Part shown: positions 8,945 to 21,850 of the stretch, piece after piece
How positions within the stretch are numbered: the first letter of the stretch is position 1
How the letters are laid out: the number at the start of each line of letters is the position of its first letter
Assembly: GCF_023703325.1 (NCBI RefSeq)
Contig: NZ_JAMQGM010000016.1
Location: 1 to 64,000, forward strand
Length of the DNA: 64,000 bases
Direction: 5' to 3'
Origin: Streptomyces meridianus
GTDB lineage: Bacteria; Actinomycetota; Actinomycetes; Streptomycetales; Streptomycetaceae
Position numbers and translations under genes: made by a program
The notes under the pieces: generated by a model
What the model was told of the DNA's origin: nothing
What the model saw: the letters and a program-made list of their open reading frames with translations, nothing else
The model's database searches: none

Positions 8945-9541
8945 ATGCGACTTGTCCCCTGGTGGGCGTTGCTCTCGTCCGGGTGTGCGCCTCTCCTCTT
9001 GGTTAGCGGCTGGATGACCGCCACGCTGCTCCATGGGCCCGGCTACGAGCCCACCACCCAGACGATCAGCCTCCTGGCGGTCGTCGGCGCTCCCGGCTAC
9101 TGGGTGATGACCGGAGTGCTGATCGCCCTGGGCGCCTGCCACCTCCTCACGGCCTGGGGGCTGCGTCCGGCGGCGGTCGCCGGGCGGGTTGCTCTGGGCG
9201 CCGGGGGAGTGACGGCGGTGGTGCTGGCCTTCTCCCCGGCGCCGAGCAGCGGCGGCTCCCTGTGGCACGGCACGGTGGTGACGATCGGCTTCACGCTCCT
9301 CGCGGTGTGGCCGGTCATGGCCGCTGTGCGCAGAGGCTCGGCGCCGTGGGGACTCCGTCCCGCGGTGTCGGTCACGGTGAGCGTCCTGATGGGGGCCGGC
9401 GGAGCGTGGTTCCTGCTGGAACTGCAGCTTCACGGGGCGGCCGGCCTCGCCGAACGCGCCCTGACGACGGCTCAGTCGCTGTGGCCCTTCGCCGTCGTCG
9501 CCTCCTGTCTGCGTCATCGCGACCCGGACAGCCCGGTCTGA
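8945..9541 (+). CDS. DUF998-like integral membrane protein
   Basis: A protein of about 198 residues with five to six hydrophobic segments separated by short loops, starting almost at the N-terminus, as in the DUF998 family of small bacterial membrane proteins. It resembles that family in the early G-W-x3-TLLHGPGYEP loop, which precedes a segment of the Q-T-I-S-L-L-A type. No function is established for the family. The start is uncertain: ATG 8945 gives the usual compact N-terminus, while ATG 8924 would add seven residues; neither has a strong ribosome-binding site. It stands between pyc and a small anchored protein, with no obvious functional link. Confidence 0.7.
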   Translation: MRLVPWWALLSSGCAPLLLVSGWMTATLLHGPGYEPTTQTISLLAVVGAPGYWVMTGVLIALGACHLLTAWGLRPAAVAGRVALGAGGVTAVVLAFSPAPSSGGSLWHGTVVTIGFTLLAVWPVMAAVRRGSAPWGLRPAVSVTVSVLMGAGGAWFLLELQLHGAAGLAERALTTAQSLWPFAVVASCLRHRDPDSPV

Positions 9542-9683
9542 CCGCCGCCCCGGCGGGCGTCGTGGCCGGCCCTCGGCACCGGACTTGCGGGGGATGTGAC
9601 GGGGTCTTGTCGATCTTGTGTGGAAGTGCCGAGATGCCGATCGGATTTCGTACGGTGTGGCCCTTGTCTACGAGAGGTGGCCC

Positions 9684-10202
9684 ATGAACTGGGGATGCGC
9701 GGCGGCGCTCGGTCTGTCCCTTCTGGCACTGGTGATCAGCATCAAGGCCCTTGCGGACGCGAAACGCCCGAGAACGTTGCCCGAGAAGTCCTCCGAGTCG
9801 CAGCGGCCCGGCGCGCCGGAGGCTGCGGAGACCGAAGCGGTGACGGCGGCGGCCGAGGGCGCGCGGCCTGCCGCAGGCGGCGAGACGGGGCCCGCCGACG
9901 GGGATCCTGCGCAGGAAGGTGTGGAGCTCGACGTGCAGCACGTCGAGAACGACCTCTACCGTCTGAGGAACAACGGCAGCGTGCCGGCCGTGAACATCGT
10001 CTTCGACGAGGAGCGGCTGCCTGCCGTCTTCCTCGTCCGGGCCGCCGGCGAGGTGAGTCTGCAGCGCGACGAGACCATCGACTTCGTGATGGCCGGCTCG
10101 GTCGACAAGCCGCTGGAACAGGAACTTCTGGCCAGCTGGGACGGACAGCAGACCCCCGTCGCGCTGCAGGTCCCGGTGAAGGCGTCCGCTGCTCGGCCGT
10201 GA
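9684..10202 (+). CDS. Hypothetical protein with single N-terminal membrane anchor
   Basis: A 172-residue protein that I do not recognise. Residues 4-22 form one hydrophobic helix, followed by a low-complexity linker rich in Ala, Glu and Pro (about 25-75). A compact C-terminal domain of about 95 residues follows, with alternating hydrophobic residues suggesting a small beta-sandwich. It is probably membrane-anchored with the domain outside or facing the cytoplasm. ATG 9684 follows GAGAGGTG. Composition resembles neighbouring genes, so it is not obviously acquired. Confidence 0.65.
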   Translation: MNWGCAAALGLSLLALVISIKALADAKRPRTLPEKSSESQRPGAPEAAETEAVTAAAEGARPAAGGETGPADGDPAQEGVELDVQHVENDLYRLRNNGSVPAVNIVFDEERLPAVFLVRAAGEVSLQRDETIDFVMAGSVDKPLEQELLASWDGQQTPVALQVPVKASAARP

Positions 10203-10408
10203 ACGAGCCGTGATCGAGCGAGCTCGGCCTCGGTTCGACGTGGCCGGGCTCGTGCTCCCGACCGCCCTCCGCTGCAGTGCGGCCACGGGTCTGGGCGTGC
10301 CCCGGGCCGTCGTTCTGCGAGGTCGGCCCGGGCCATGTGGTCGGCGCGACCAGTGGTGCTCCACCGGCCGTCGGCCGGGAGGTGTCCAAAGGAATTCCGC
10401 CGGATACG

Positions 10409-10747
10409 TCAGGACCGGACGGCCGTCTCGCTGTCCGGATAGAGAGGCAGGATCTGGTCGAGGCCGATCATGCGCAGAACGCGCAGGGTGTGGGCCGGTA
10501 CCGCGGCCAGTGCGATGTCGGCCTCGGCGGAGTACGCGTGGTTGCGGGCTGCGATGAGGGCGGTGATGCCGCTGGAGTCGCAGAATTCCATGCCGGCCAG
10601 GTCGAGTACGAGGCGCTGGCCCGGCCGGAAGGCGAGCGTGGTGACCTGCTCGCGCAGTTCGGTGGCGTTGGCATAGTCGAGTGCGCCGATGACCTCCAGA
10701 ACGGGACCGGTCATGGCGTCTCGGGCTGTGATCTTCAGCGGGCTCAT
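10409..10747 (-). CDS. STAS-domain anti-anti-sigma factor (RsbV-like)
   Basis: A 112-residue single STAS domain. Proteins of this type bind anti-sigma kinases when unphosphorylated and so release a sigma factor. The segment LDLAGMEFCDSSGITAL holds the conserved DSSG loop, in which a serine is the usual phosphorylation site. The ATG at 10747 overlaps the stop of the upstream PP2C phosphatase by four bases (ATGA), indicating translational coupling. The phosphatase encoded just before it is therefore the likely enzyme that dephosphorylates this protein. No anti-sigma kinase (RsbW type) or sigma factor gene is in the window, so the partner must be encoded elsewhere. Confidence 0.9.
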   Translation of the reverse strand: MSPLKITARDAMTGPVLEVIGALDYANATELREQVTTLAFRPGQRLVLDLAGMEFCDSSGITALIAARNHAYSAEADIALAAVPAHTLRVLRMIGLDQILPLYPDSETAVRS

Positions 10748-12038
10748 TCCGGGTTTCTCGTCGCAGGGGAGGTGGCGGGGCGTACGGGGACGCCGAGAGC
10801 GAGCAGGGCGGTGTCGTCGTCGAGGCCGTCGCCGAAGCCGTTCAGCAGACCCGTCAGGGCATGGATGACGGCCTGCGGGGATCGGCCGGCCTGGTGGGCG
10901 GCGAAGGCGAGCAGGCTGTCCTCCCCGAACAGCGCGGTGCGGTCTTCGCCGGTGCGGGCCTCGGTGAGCCCGTCGGTGTAGAGCAGGAGGGTGTCGCCGG
11001 CGTCGAGGGTGGTGGTGGCGGTGGCGAAGTGTGCGTCCGGCAGGATGCCGACGAAGAGGCCGCCGGGCGTGGGCAAGTAGTCCGCCGTGCCGTCGGCGCG
11101 CAGCACCAGGGCCGGAGGATGACCGCCTGCGGCGAGGTGGACGGTGACTTGCCCGGTCGCGGGGTCCGGTTCGAGCGTGCCGAAGACGGCGGTGCAGTAG
11201 CGCGGGTCGCCGCTGCCGGTGTAGCGCTCGTGGAGCACGCTGTTGAGTGTGCTCAGGGCGCATACGGGATCGGGGTCGTGCAGGGCGGCGGCACGCAGGG
11301 TGTAGCGGGTCAGTGACGTGAGCGCTGCGGCCTGCGGCCCCTTGCCGCACACGTCGCCGAGGAAGAACGCGAAGCGGTTGCCGTCGAGGGGGAACACGTC
11401 GTAGAAATCGCCGCCGAGCCGGTCGGGCGAGGCGGCGTGGTAATGGGCGGCCGCTTCCATGCCCGGGATCGACGGCAGGATGTCGGGCAGCAGTGACTGC
11501 TGGAGCACCGCGAGGGCATTCTGCAGCCGGGCGCGGTCGGCTTCGGCCTGTTTGCGTGCCTCTTCGGCCGCCTTCCGGCGCCGCAGGAGTTCCTCCTCGT
11601 AGGAGCGGCGGTCCCGGGCGTCGAAGACGGTGGCGCGGATCAGCAGCGGCTCGCCGGTACTGCCGTGCTTGACCACCGAGGAGACCAGCACCGGTATCCG
11701 GCCGCCGCCGGTCTGCTTGATCTCCAGGGCGATCCCGCTGATCTCGCCCTGCATCCGGAGCAACGGCGCGAAGTGGGTTTCGTGGTAGAGCTTGCCGCCC
11801 ACGGTCAGCAGGTCGGTGAACCGCATCCGGCCCACGACCGCCTCGCGTTCCAGGCCGAGCCAGCCCAGCAGCGTGCCGTTGATCTTCGCGATGGTGCCGT
11901 CCATCAGCGTGGACAGATAGCCGCACGGCGCGGACTCGTACAGTTCCTCGGCGCTGTCCTCCAACAGTGCGGCGAATACCGCGTCCGACGTCTCGTCGCC
12001 GGCACGGTGCGGGTCGGGCTGCTGGTCGGCGCGGCACA

Positions 12039-12042
<4 letters not shown>
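10744..12042 (-). CDS. rsbP: PAS-PP2C serine/threonine phosphatase (RsbP-like)
   Basis: A 432-residue phosphatase. The N-terminal part (about 30-150) is a PAS sensor domain with the typical SAPCGYLSTL and INGTLLGWLG segments. A charged coiled-coil linker (about 150-190) follows, then a SpoIIE/PP2C domain with the metal-binding motifs GGDFYDVF, GDVCGKG and DDDTALL. This is the architecture of Bacillus RsbP, which removes phosphate from the STAS protein under energy stress. ATG 12042 is preferred because it overlaps the stop of the upstream hydrolase by four bases; the frame could extend further but would run inside that gene. It sits between an RsbQ-like hydrolase and a STAS protein. Confidence 0.92.
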
Positions 12043-16140
<4,098 letters not shown>

Positions 16141-16165
16141 TTCCCGGCGCGCGAACCCGGCGTAC

Positions 16166-16213
16166 GGACAGTGAGTGGGCCCCTCTCCGCGGAGAGGGGC
16201 CCACTCACTGTCC
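16166..16213. terminator. 48-bp perfect palindrome, probable bidirectional terminator
   Basis: Two 24-base arms (16166-16189 and 16190-16213) are exact reverse complements with no unpaired centre. It lies 25 bases after the isocitrate dehydrogenase stop and 164 bases from the end of the convergent protease gene. In RNA it would form a very stable hairpin of about 22 pairs. Transcription termination in both directions is the simplest role. Confidence 0.75.
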
Positions 16214-16324
16214 CTACGCTCCGCCCGGCGCCGGGGCAACGGCCGGGCAGTCTCGCCTGTCGCACCGCAGCAGGCGCGGGGGGCCGCCGGACCGGCGGCC
16301 CGCGCAGCAGTGCCGGAAACGGAA

Positions 16325-16360
16325 CGGGCCGTCCCGCCGGAGGAACGGTGGGACGGCCCG
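16325..16360 (-). terminator. Hairpin terminator after the M4 protease
   Basis: An 11-bp exact stem (16325-16335 with 16350-16360) encloses a 14-base loop, 16 bases beyond the protease stop codon on the minus strand. It probably terminates that gene. Confidence 0.6.
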
Positions 16361-16376
16361 CTGACGGGATGCCGGG

Positions 16377-17990
16377 TTACTTGACGTTGACGGCCTTCCA
16401 GGCCGCGTTCACGGTCTGGTACTCGGTGCTGGAGCTGCCGTAGAGGTCGGCCGCCGCGTTGAGGGTGGCCGTACGGGCGCCCTGGTAGTTGGTGGTGGAC
16501 GTCATGTAGGTGGCCAGCGCCCGGAACCAGATCTTCTCGGCCTTGCCGCGGCCGATTCCCGTGACCGTGGAGCCGTCGGACGTCGGGCTGTTGTAGTTCA
16601 CGCCGTTGATGGTCTTGGCGCCGCTGCCCTCGGAGAGCAGGTAGAAGAAGTGGTTCGCGACACCCGAGGAGTAGTGGACGTCCTTCAGGCCGACCAGCAG
16701 CGACCAGGAGTCGGCGGAGTTGCCGTCCTTGCTGGGCTTGTCCATGTAGCGCAGCGGGGTGCCGTCGCCGTTGATGTCGATCTTCTCGCCGATGAGGTAG
16801 TCGCCCTTGTCCGCGGTGTTGTTCGCGTAGAACTCCACGGAGGTGCCGAAGATGTCCGAGGTGGCCTCGTTCAGGCCGCCGGACTCTCCGCTGTAGACCA
16901 GGCCTGCGGTGTTGGACGTGACGCCGTGGCTCATCTCGTGGCCGGCGACGTCGATCGAGGTGAGCGGGTTGGAGTTGCCCTCACCGTCGCCGTAGGTCAT
17001 GCAGAAGCAGTCGTCGTCCCAGAAGGCGTTGACGTAGTTGTCGCCGTAGTGGACGCGCGAGTAGGCGGCGGCACCGTCGCCGCGGATTCCCGAGCGGCCG
17101 TGGACGTTCTTGTAGTAGTCCCAGGTGAGGGCCGCGCCGTAGTGGGCGTCGACGGCGGCGCTCTGCCGTCCGCCGCCCCAGACGTCGTCGGCGTCGGTGA
17201 ACAGGGTTCCGGTCCCGGAGGTGCCGCCGTTGAGGTCGTAGGTCTTGTGGCCGCCGCGACCGCTGTCGGTCATCGTGTACCCGCTGCCCCCGGGGCTGGT
17301 GCCCAGGGTGACGGTGCCGTTGTAGTCACCCGTGCCGGTGCCGGCCTCGATGGCCTCGTGCTCGAAGAGCGTCTCACCGGTCTTCGCGTCGGTGACGACG
17401 TGCAGCCGGCTGGGCGTGCCGTCGTGCTGCACACCGGTGACGACCGTCTCCCAGGCGAGGGTGGGCTTGCCGTCGGCGGCCCAGATCACCTTGCGGGGGG
17501 CCTTGCCGGCCTCCGCCTTACGGGTCTTCTTGCCCTCGGCGGCCTTCAGGGCGCTCTTCTTCGCGCTCGCCGCGGGCAGTTCGGCCGTGGTGGAGGCCAC
17601 GGCTATTCGGGCGTTCGTCGCCTTGGTGGTGGAGCGGGCGCCGTCCTTCTTCTCGTGGACGACCAGGTCACCGCCGAGCACCGGCATCCCGGCGTAGGTG
17701 CGCTCGTAGCGGGTGTGCACGGTGCCGTCGGCGTCCTTGATCACGTCGCGGACGACCAGCTTCTCCAGGCCTCCGAGCCCGAGCGAGTCGGCGGTGGCGG
17801 AGACGAGCTCCTGAGCGTCCTCGACGGCCGTACGGTACTCACCTGCGCTCAGGGGCACGGCGGAGGCTCTCGACCGCTCGCTGCCCGCGCTGGCCGAACC
17901 GGCCTGGACGCTGACGACCACCATGGCCGCCGAGGCGACGAGTGCGGCGGCACGAAGAGTGGAGCGGCGGTGCATGCTGGGAGAAGTCAC
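16377..17990 (-). CDS. Secreted M4 family (thermolysin-like) metalloprotease
   Basis: A 537-residue preproenzyme secreted to digest proteins outside the cell. It has a signal peptide (basic MHRRST region, then a hydrophobic stretch and an Ala-Gly-Ser-Ala-Ser-Ala cleavage zone near residue 35). Next comes an FTP/PepSY-type propeptide (about 45-210) and a thermolysin-type catalytic domain. The zinc motif HEMSH is at 351-355, with the third ligand in GGLNEATSDI about 25 residues later. The YSSGVANHFFYLL segment supplies the later catalytic histidine region. The GTG start at 17990 follows AGGAG at good spacing. It is convergent with isocitrate dehydrogenase. The 299 bases upstream show no other gene and should contain its promoter. 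Confidence 0.95.
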   Translation of the reverse strand: MTSPSMHRRSTLRAAALVASAAMVVVSVQAGSASAGSERSRASAVPLSAGEYRTAVEDAQELVSATADSLGLGGLEKLVVRDVIKDADGTVHTRYERTYAGMPVLGGDLVVHEKKDGARSTTKATNARIAVASTTAELPAASAKKSALKAAEGKKTRKAEAGKAPRKVIWAADGKPTLAWETVVTGVQHDGTPSRLHVVTDAKTGETLFEHEAIEAGTGTGDYNGTVTLGTSPGGSGYTMTDSGRGGHKTYDLNGGTSGTGTLFTDADDVWGGGRQSAAVDAHYGAALTWDYYKNVHGRSGIRGDGAAAYSRVHYGDNYVNAFWDDDCFCMTYGDGEGNSNPLTSIDVAGHEMSHGVTSNTAGLVYSGESGGLNEATSDIFGTSVEFYANNTADKGDYLIGEKIDINGDGTPLRYMDKPSKDGNSADSWSLLVGLKDVHYSSGVANHFFYLLSEGSGAKTINGVNYNSPTSDGSTVTGIGRGKAEKIWFRALATYMTSTTNYQGARTATLNAAADLYGSSSTEYQTVNAAWKAVNVK

Positions 17991-18289
17991 GCGGTCTCTC
18001 CTCGATCGGGGCCGCGGGGGAGCGGCCCGGCTGACGGACGGTCGGGACGACTCGCCCTGGCAGAGCTGAAGTGATGCATGTACGGGGGGAGTCGGTGCAA
18101 CAAGCGGACATGCGCACAGGCCCTCCCCGTGGCGCGAGAAGAGCTGGTGGAGAGATTCCCACTGAAAGGCCCGCCGGGAAAGATCAGCAGCGCGGATTTG
18201 ACGATCCGGTTACCCGCGAGTCGGGGACAAACCGCTGCTCAGTCCGCATATGTCCGGCCTGGACTCAGCCCCCCTGCTGCCGGGAGGAG

Positions 18290-19023
18290 TCAGGAACCCG
18301 GCTGCTCGGGCGGGGCGACGAGTGAGGCGGGCCGGCCCGACCGCCGGAGGCCTTCCGCGACGAAGCCGCCGGCCTTCAGCTCCTCCATGAGGTCGCGGAG
18401 GTACCGGACGGTTGCCGGCTTCCGGCTCCTGGTCGTACCGACCGCCTGCCGGATCTGCATGAACGGGTCCTCGATCAGGCGGAGTCGAGGACGGTGGGCG
18501 ACGAACTCGGTGAGCGGCTGCCGGATGCCGGCCGCGACCTCCAGGCCCTGGTCGAGAAAGACGGCGGCCCCCTCCTCTCCCCGGACCACACTCGCGTGAC
18601 GCAGCGTGCGGGAGAGGAACAGGTCGTACGCGGAACCGCGCTTCACGCCGATCCGCACGCCGGCCCGGTCGACGTCCGCCGGTGCGGTGAGGGCCGATCC
18701 GCGAGGGACCGCGAACACGCCCTCGATGACGACGTACGGGGCAGTGAAGGCGACCTCGGCCTCGCGTGCGGGCTCGACGGCGGGAAGCAGACGTCCGCGC
18801 GGCCCGCCGCCATCGCCTCGTAGGACTTGCGGGCGGCATCGAAGCAGAGGAACTCCACGGGGATGCCGAGCCGCGCGCCGAGCTGCCGTGCGATGTCGAC
18901 CGTGACGCCGGCCGGCGCCGTCGGCGTGCCCTGGGTCAGGACCGGATTGCCCAGGTTGATCGCGGCGCGCAGCACGCCGCTCGGCGCCAGGTCACCGGTG
19001 ATGGCGGCTGGTGCGGTATTCAT
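18290..19023 (-). pseudogene. Solute-binding-protein-like gene broken by a frameshift
   Basis: Two overlapping frames complete one protein of about 244 residues resembling family-3 periplasmic solute-binding proteins. The N-terminal half starts at ATG 19023 (MNTAPAAITGDLAPSGVLRAA). The C-terminal half resumes in another frame around AVEPAREAEVAFTAPYVVIEG and ends at 18290. The switch falls at about 18780-18795 (after RADVCF), and the span is one base short of a multiple of three, consistent with one lost base. Unusually, no signal peptide or lipobox precedes the domain, so even the intact protein may have been cytoplasmic. It lies 71 bases downstream of a ROK kinase and could share its transcript. 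A sequencing error is the main alternative. Confidence 0.7.
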
Positions 19024-19094
19024 GATTCGGGAGTGTATGGGCCGTGTTCACCGCCCGACGGCGGAATCCCGGACTCTGTCTCGTGTGGGCCGCG

Positions 19095-20015
19095 TCAATG
19101 CCGGACGGCCAGCGCAGCCCCCAACAGCCCGGACCGCTGGCCGAGTTGGGCGTACCGCACCGGTGGCGGCGAGGGGCGCAGGCACGCCGCGGCGTAGGCG
19201 CTGCGCAACTCCTCGTGCAGCAGCCCCCCGGAGACGCCGAGTCCGCCGCCGACGACGACCGCTTCCGGGTCCAGCAGCGACACCGTCCAGCCGAGTGCGG
19301 TGCCGAGGGCGCGTCCGGCGCCGGTGAGCAGCCGGAGCGCGGTCGGATCCCCGTCGGTGGCCCTGCGCACGACATCGCGGGTCTCGCTCACCTTGATGCC
19401 AGTGCCCTGGGTGTAACGGGCGGCGATGCCCGCGCCGGAGGAGTACTCCTCGAGGGTCCCCGGCGGTCCGCCGGCCGTACCGGCGGAGAACCCGGGGTCG
19501 ACGGAGGCCGGCACTTCGAGGTTGCCCAGCGCGATCGCCTCGCCGCGGTGCCCACGCCAGACGGTCCCGTCCTGCACGAATGCGGCGGACAGGCCCGTCC
19601 CCAGGGAGACGTAGAGGAACGAACCGAGCCCGCGGCCCCGGCCGAGCCGGGCCTCGGCAAGGGCCGCGCAGCGGACGTCGGACTCGACGGCCAGCGGAAG
19701 TCCGGGTGCCAGCGAGGCGAGCAGGTCGGCCGGCTGCCCGGTGCGCTCCAGCACCTCGCTGCTGGTCAACCGCCCCGTGACGTCGACGTATTCGGGGAAC
19801 CCGGCGCCGATGCCCGTCACCCGGACGTCCCGTTCACGGGCGGCCTCGAGCACGTCGCGCACCGCCGACGCGGTCCCGGTGAGCCCCGGGTCGCGCCGGC
19901 CGTCGCGAACGGTGGGGCGTGCGGCCGCATGCAGGACGGTGCCGTCCTCGGCGATCAGTCCGGAACGGATGGTGGTGCCCCCGACGTCGAGGGCCACCAC
20001 CGCCCGGTCGCTCAC
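19095..20015 (-). CDS. ROK family sugar kinase
   Basis: A 306-residue ROK protein without a DNA-binding domain, so a probable cytoplasmic sugar kinase of the glucokinase or N-acyl-hexosamine kinase type. The ATP phosphate motif DVGGTTIRSG is at the N-terminus, the LGTGLSAAFV segment is in the middle, and VVGGGL is near the end. The zinc-binding CxCGxxGC motif of most ROK glucokinases is missing; LEEYSSGAGIA occupies that region, so specificity cannot be assumed. GTG 20015 is preferred because GGAGGG lies nine bases before it and it overlaps the bicupin stop by four bases (GTGA). It is third in the PhyH-bicupin-kinase operon. Confidence 0.85.
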   Translation of the reverse strand: MSDRAVVALDVGGTTIRSGLIAEDGTVLHAAARPTVRDGRRDPGLTGTASAVRDVLEAARERDVRVTGIGAGFPEYVDVTGRLTSSEVLERTGQPADLLASLAPGLPLAVESDVRCAALAEARLGRGRGLGSFLYVSLGTGLSAAFVQDGTVWRGHRGEAIALGNLEVPASVDPGFSAGTAGGPPGTLEEYSSGAGIAARYTQGTGIKVSETRDVVRRATDGDPTALRLLTGAGRALGTALGWTVSLLDPEAVVVGGGLGVSGGLLHEELRSAYAAACLRPSPPPVRYAQLGQRSGLLGAALAVRH

Positions 20016-20881
20016 GGCTGCCATCCCTCCGGGACCCGTCCCGCCCCGGACCAGTAGCGGGCGCCCTTGCCCTCCACGTCGACCAGTCGGTAGTCGGTGC
20101 CCTCGGGCAGGTAGGCCGCGTCGTCCGGCTCGACCCGGTGCCAGGCCGGGCCCTCGAAGGAGGGCAGGTGCAGATACAGGCTGCCCTCGGTGACGTAGAC
20201 GACCGTCTCGTCCTGGGCGGTGTGCACGGTTCCGGCGTGCCCGGGGGAGATGCGCCCCCGGGTGACGGTCAGATACTCGGTGTCGACGGCCGTGCCCGCC
20301 AGATGCCCGCCGTCCTCCTCGGGGAGCCAGTGGAGCAGATCTCCCTCGCGTGCCACGTGGATCCGCGCCGTCGCGTCCCGCTCGGCGCGCGCCTCGGGCC
20401 ACCGGCCGGTCCAGCGCTCGTCGCGGTAGTGCGTCTCCTGCAACAGCGGCTTGCTGCGGGCGTAGGGGGAGGCGGTGTTGCGCGACGGCGGAGGGGAGAA
20501 GAACTCCAGGACGCGTACCGGCTCGTGGCCGGGATTGACGGCGTGGTTCCAGGTGTCCCGCCGGAAGAAGCCGACCTCACCGGCCGTGAGCGGGCGCACC
20601 TCGCCGTGCTCCGGGTCGATGAGGATCAGCTCTCCGGACAGCACGACGTAGGCGACGTCGGCGGCGAACACGGTGGGGTTCATCTCGGAGTGGACGTAAC
20701 GTCCGCGCGGGGTGAGGGTGAACTGCAGGACGTGCAGGTCCGCCGAGGAGACGTAGACCTGGTCGCTGACGTATCCGGATCCCCCCGGGTCGCCCCACAG
20801 GTGCCGGGCGGCGTCCTGGTGCCGGATGACGGTCGGGTGGTCGTAGGTGGGGCGCGGTGTCGGCCGTCGCACCGAACTCAT
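20012..20881 (-). CDS. Bicupin protein
   Basis: A 289-residue protein with two cupin barrels, one at about residues 50-135 and the other at about 190-275. Cupins of this kind bind a metal and act as sugar isomerases, dioxygenases or sensors. In the first barrel YVHSEMNPTVF and a downstream WNHAVNPGHEPVRV segment carry candidate metal-binding histidines. In the second barrel the region around HAGTVHTAQDETVVYV is similar. No specific activity can be assigned. It lies between a PhyH-family oxygenase (50-base gap) and a ROK kinase (4-base overlap), which argues for a joint sugar or sugar-derivative pathway. Confidence 0.75.
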   Translation of the reverse strand: MSSVRRPTPRPTYDHPTVIRHQDAARHLWGDPGGSGYVSDQVYVSSADLHVLQFTLTPRGRYVHSEMNPTVFAADVAYVVLSGELILIDPEHGEVRPLTAGEVGFFRRDTWNHAVNPGHEPVRVLEFFSPPPSRNTASPYARSKPLLQETHYRDERWTGRWPEARAERDATARIHVAREGDLLHWLPEEDGGHLAGTAVDTEYLTVTRGRISPGHAGTVHTAQDETVVYVTEGSLYLHLPSFEGPAWHRVEPDDAAYLPEGTDYRLVDVEGKGARYWSGAGRVPEGWQP

Positions 20882-20931
20882 GGGGAACCTCTCGGAATCG
20901 TGCCCGTGCAGGGGTGGGGGCGGAGGAGCGC

Positions 20932-21705
20932 TCAGACCTCGGCCACGATCCGGCCGCCGTCGAGGAAGTGTTCGAACGAGCCTGCCGGGGCGGTGTCGTT
21001 CTTCGCGTTGATGACCTCCTGCGAGTACTGCGCGATGTAGACCCGTCGGTTGCGGTCGGTCAGGTTGGGCCCGCTGCGGTGCATCACCACGCTGGAGAAC
21101 ACGACGATGGAGCCCGCTGGCGCGGTCATCGGGACGCCCGGGTCCGAACCGAAGTAGCAGACCCGGTCGTTGGTGACGGGGTCGGTGATGTGCTTGACGT
21201 ACGACTTGATGCCGGACCGCGAGTAGGGCAGCAGGTGGACCGGCCCGTTGTCCAGCGTGACGTCATCGAGCGCGATCCAGATGGTGACGTACGGGTCGTG
21301 GTCCTCGTGGACGTAACCGGAGTCCTGGTGCCAGGCGAACGCGGTGTCCGGGTCGCCCGCCTTGATGACGTACTGCTCCCAGAACAGGTAGGCGTCCTCG
21401 CCGAGGGTGGCCTTGCAGATCTGCGCCGTCGTGTCGCTGAACAGGAAGGACCGCAGCTCCGGGCGGTCCTCGTAGATCATGTTGCTGAAGTAGCGCTTGC
21501 CGCGGTGGTTGATGCCGATCGTGTCGACGCCCGCCGCGTCCATGGCGGCGTCGAGCTTGTCGATGGAGTACTGCGCGCCGCCGCGGAGCAGTTCGAGCTG
21601 CTCGTCGGTGAGGACGCGCTCGAGGACGAAGTAGCCCTCCTTCTCGTACTGTTCGCGCATTTCCGGCGTGACGAGCGACGCGCGGTCGGTCTCGGTGGGT
21701 GCCAT
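20932..21705 (-). CDS. Phytanoyl-CoA dioxygenase (PhyH) family oxygenase
   Basis: A 257-residue Fe(II)/2-oxoglutarate-dependent oxygenase of the PhyH family, which hydroxylates varied substrates. The iron facial triad is visible as the H-x-D pair in AWHQDSGYVHED and the distal histidine in VVMHRSGPN, followed by an arginine about ten residues later that could bind 2-oxoglutarate. Similar oxygenases occur often in actinomycete sugar loci next to AraC regulators. ATG 21705 follows GGAGGA at five bases; a longer frame to 21948 has no support and would cross the AraC promoter. It is first in its operon and divergent from the AraC gene. Confidence 0.88.
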   Translation of the reverse strand: MAPTETDRASLVTPEMREQYEKEGYFVLERVLTDEQLELLRGGAQYSIDKLDAAMDAAGVDTIGINHRGKRYFSNMIYEDRPELRSFLFSDTTAQICKATLGEDAYLFWEQYVIKAGDPDTAFAWHQDSGYVHEDHDPYVTIWIALDDVTLDNGPVHLLPYSRSGIKSYVKHITDPVTNDRVCYFGSDPGVPMTAPAGSIVVFSSVVMHRSGPNLTDRNRRVYIAQYSQEVINAKNDTAPAGSFEHFLDGGRIVAEV

Positions 21706-21850
21706 GGGGGTCCTCCGGTGCAGGGGCGGGAGCGGGGTCGGACCCGCGGGTTTCCTTCGGTCGGGATGGACGTTATTGCGGCTCCGGGGCAGTCGGAATG
21801 GACGTTTGCGGCTCGGGCATGAACGTTGTGGCGCGGGTAGGGTCGGTCGT

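Noticed and set aside
5447-9517. Very long minus-strand open frame (about 1356 codons) opposite pyruvate carboxylase
   Set aside because: It is the antisense shadow of pyc and the DUF998-like gene. The protein would be low-complexity (Gly, Arg, Asp, Val repeats) with no domain, and plus-strand codon bias explains the absence of stops.
19044-20057. Plus-strand frame opposite the ROK kinase
   Set aside because: Antisense shadow with no ribosome-binding site; ROK motifs are on the minus strand.
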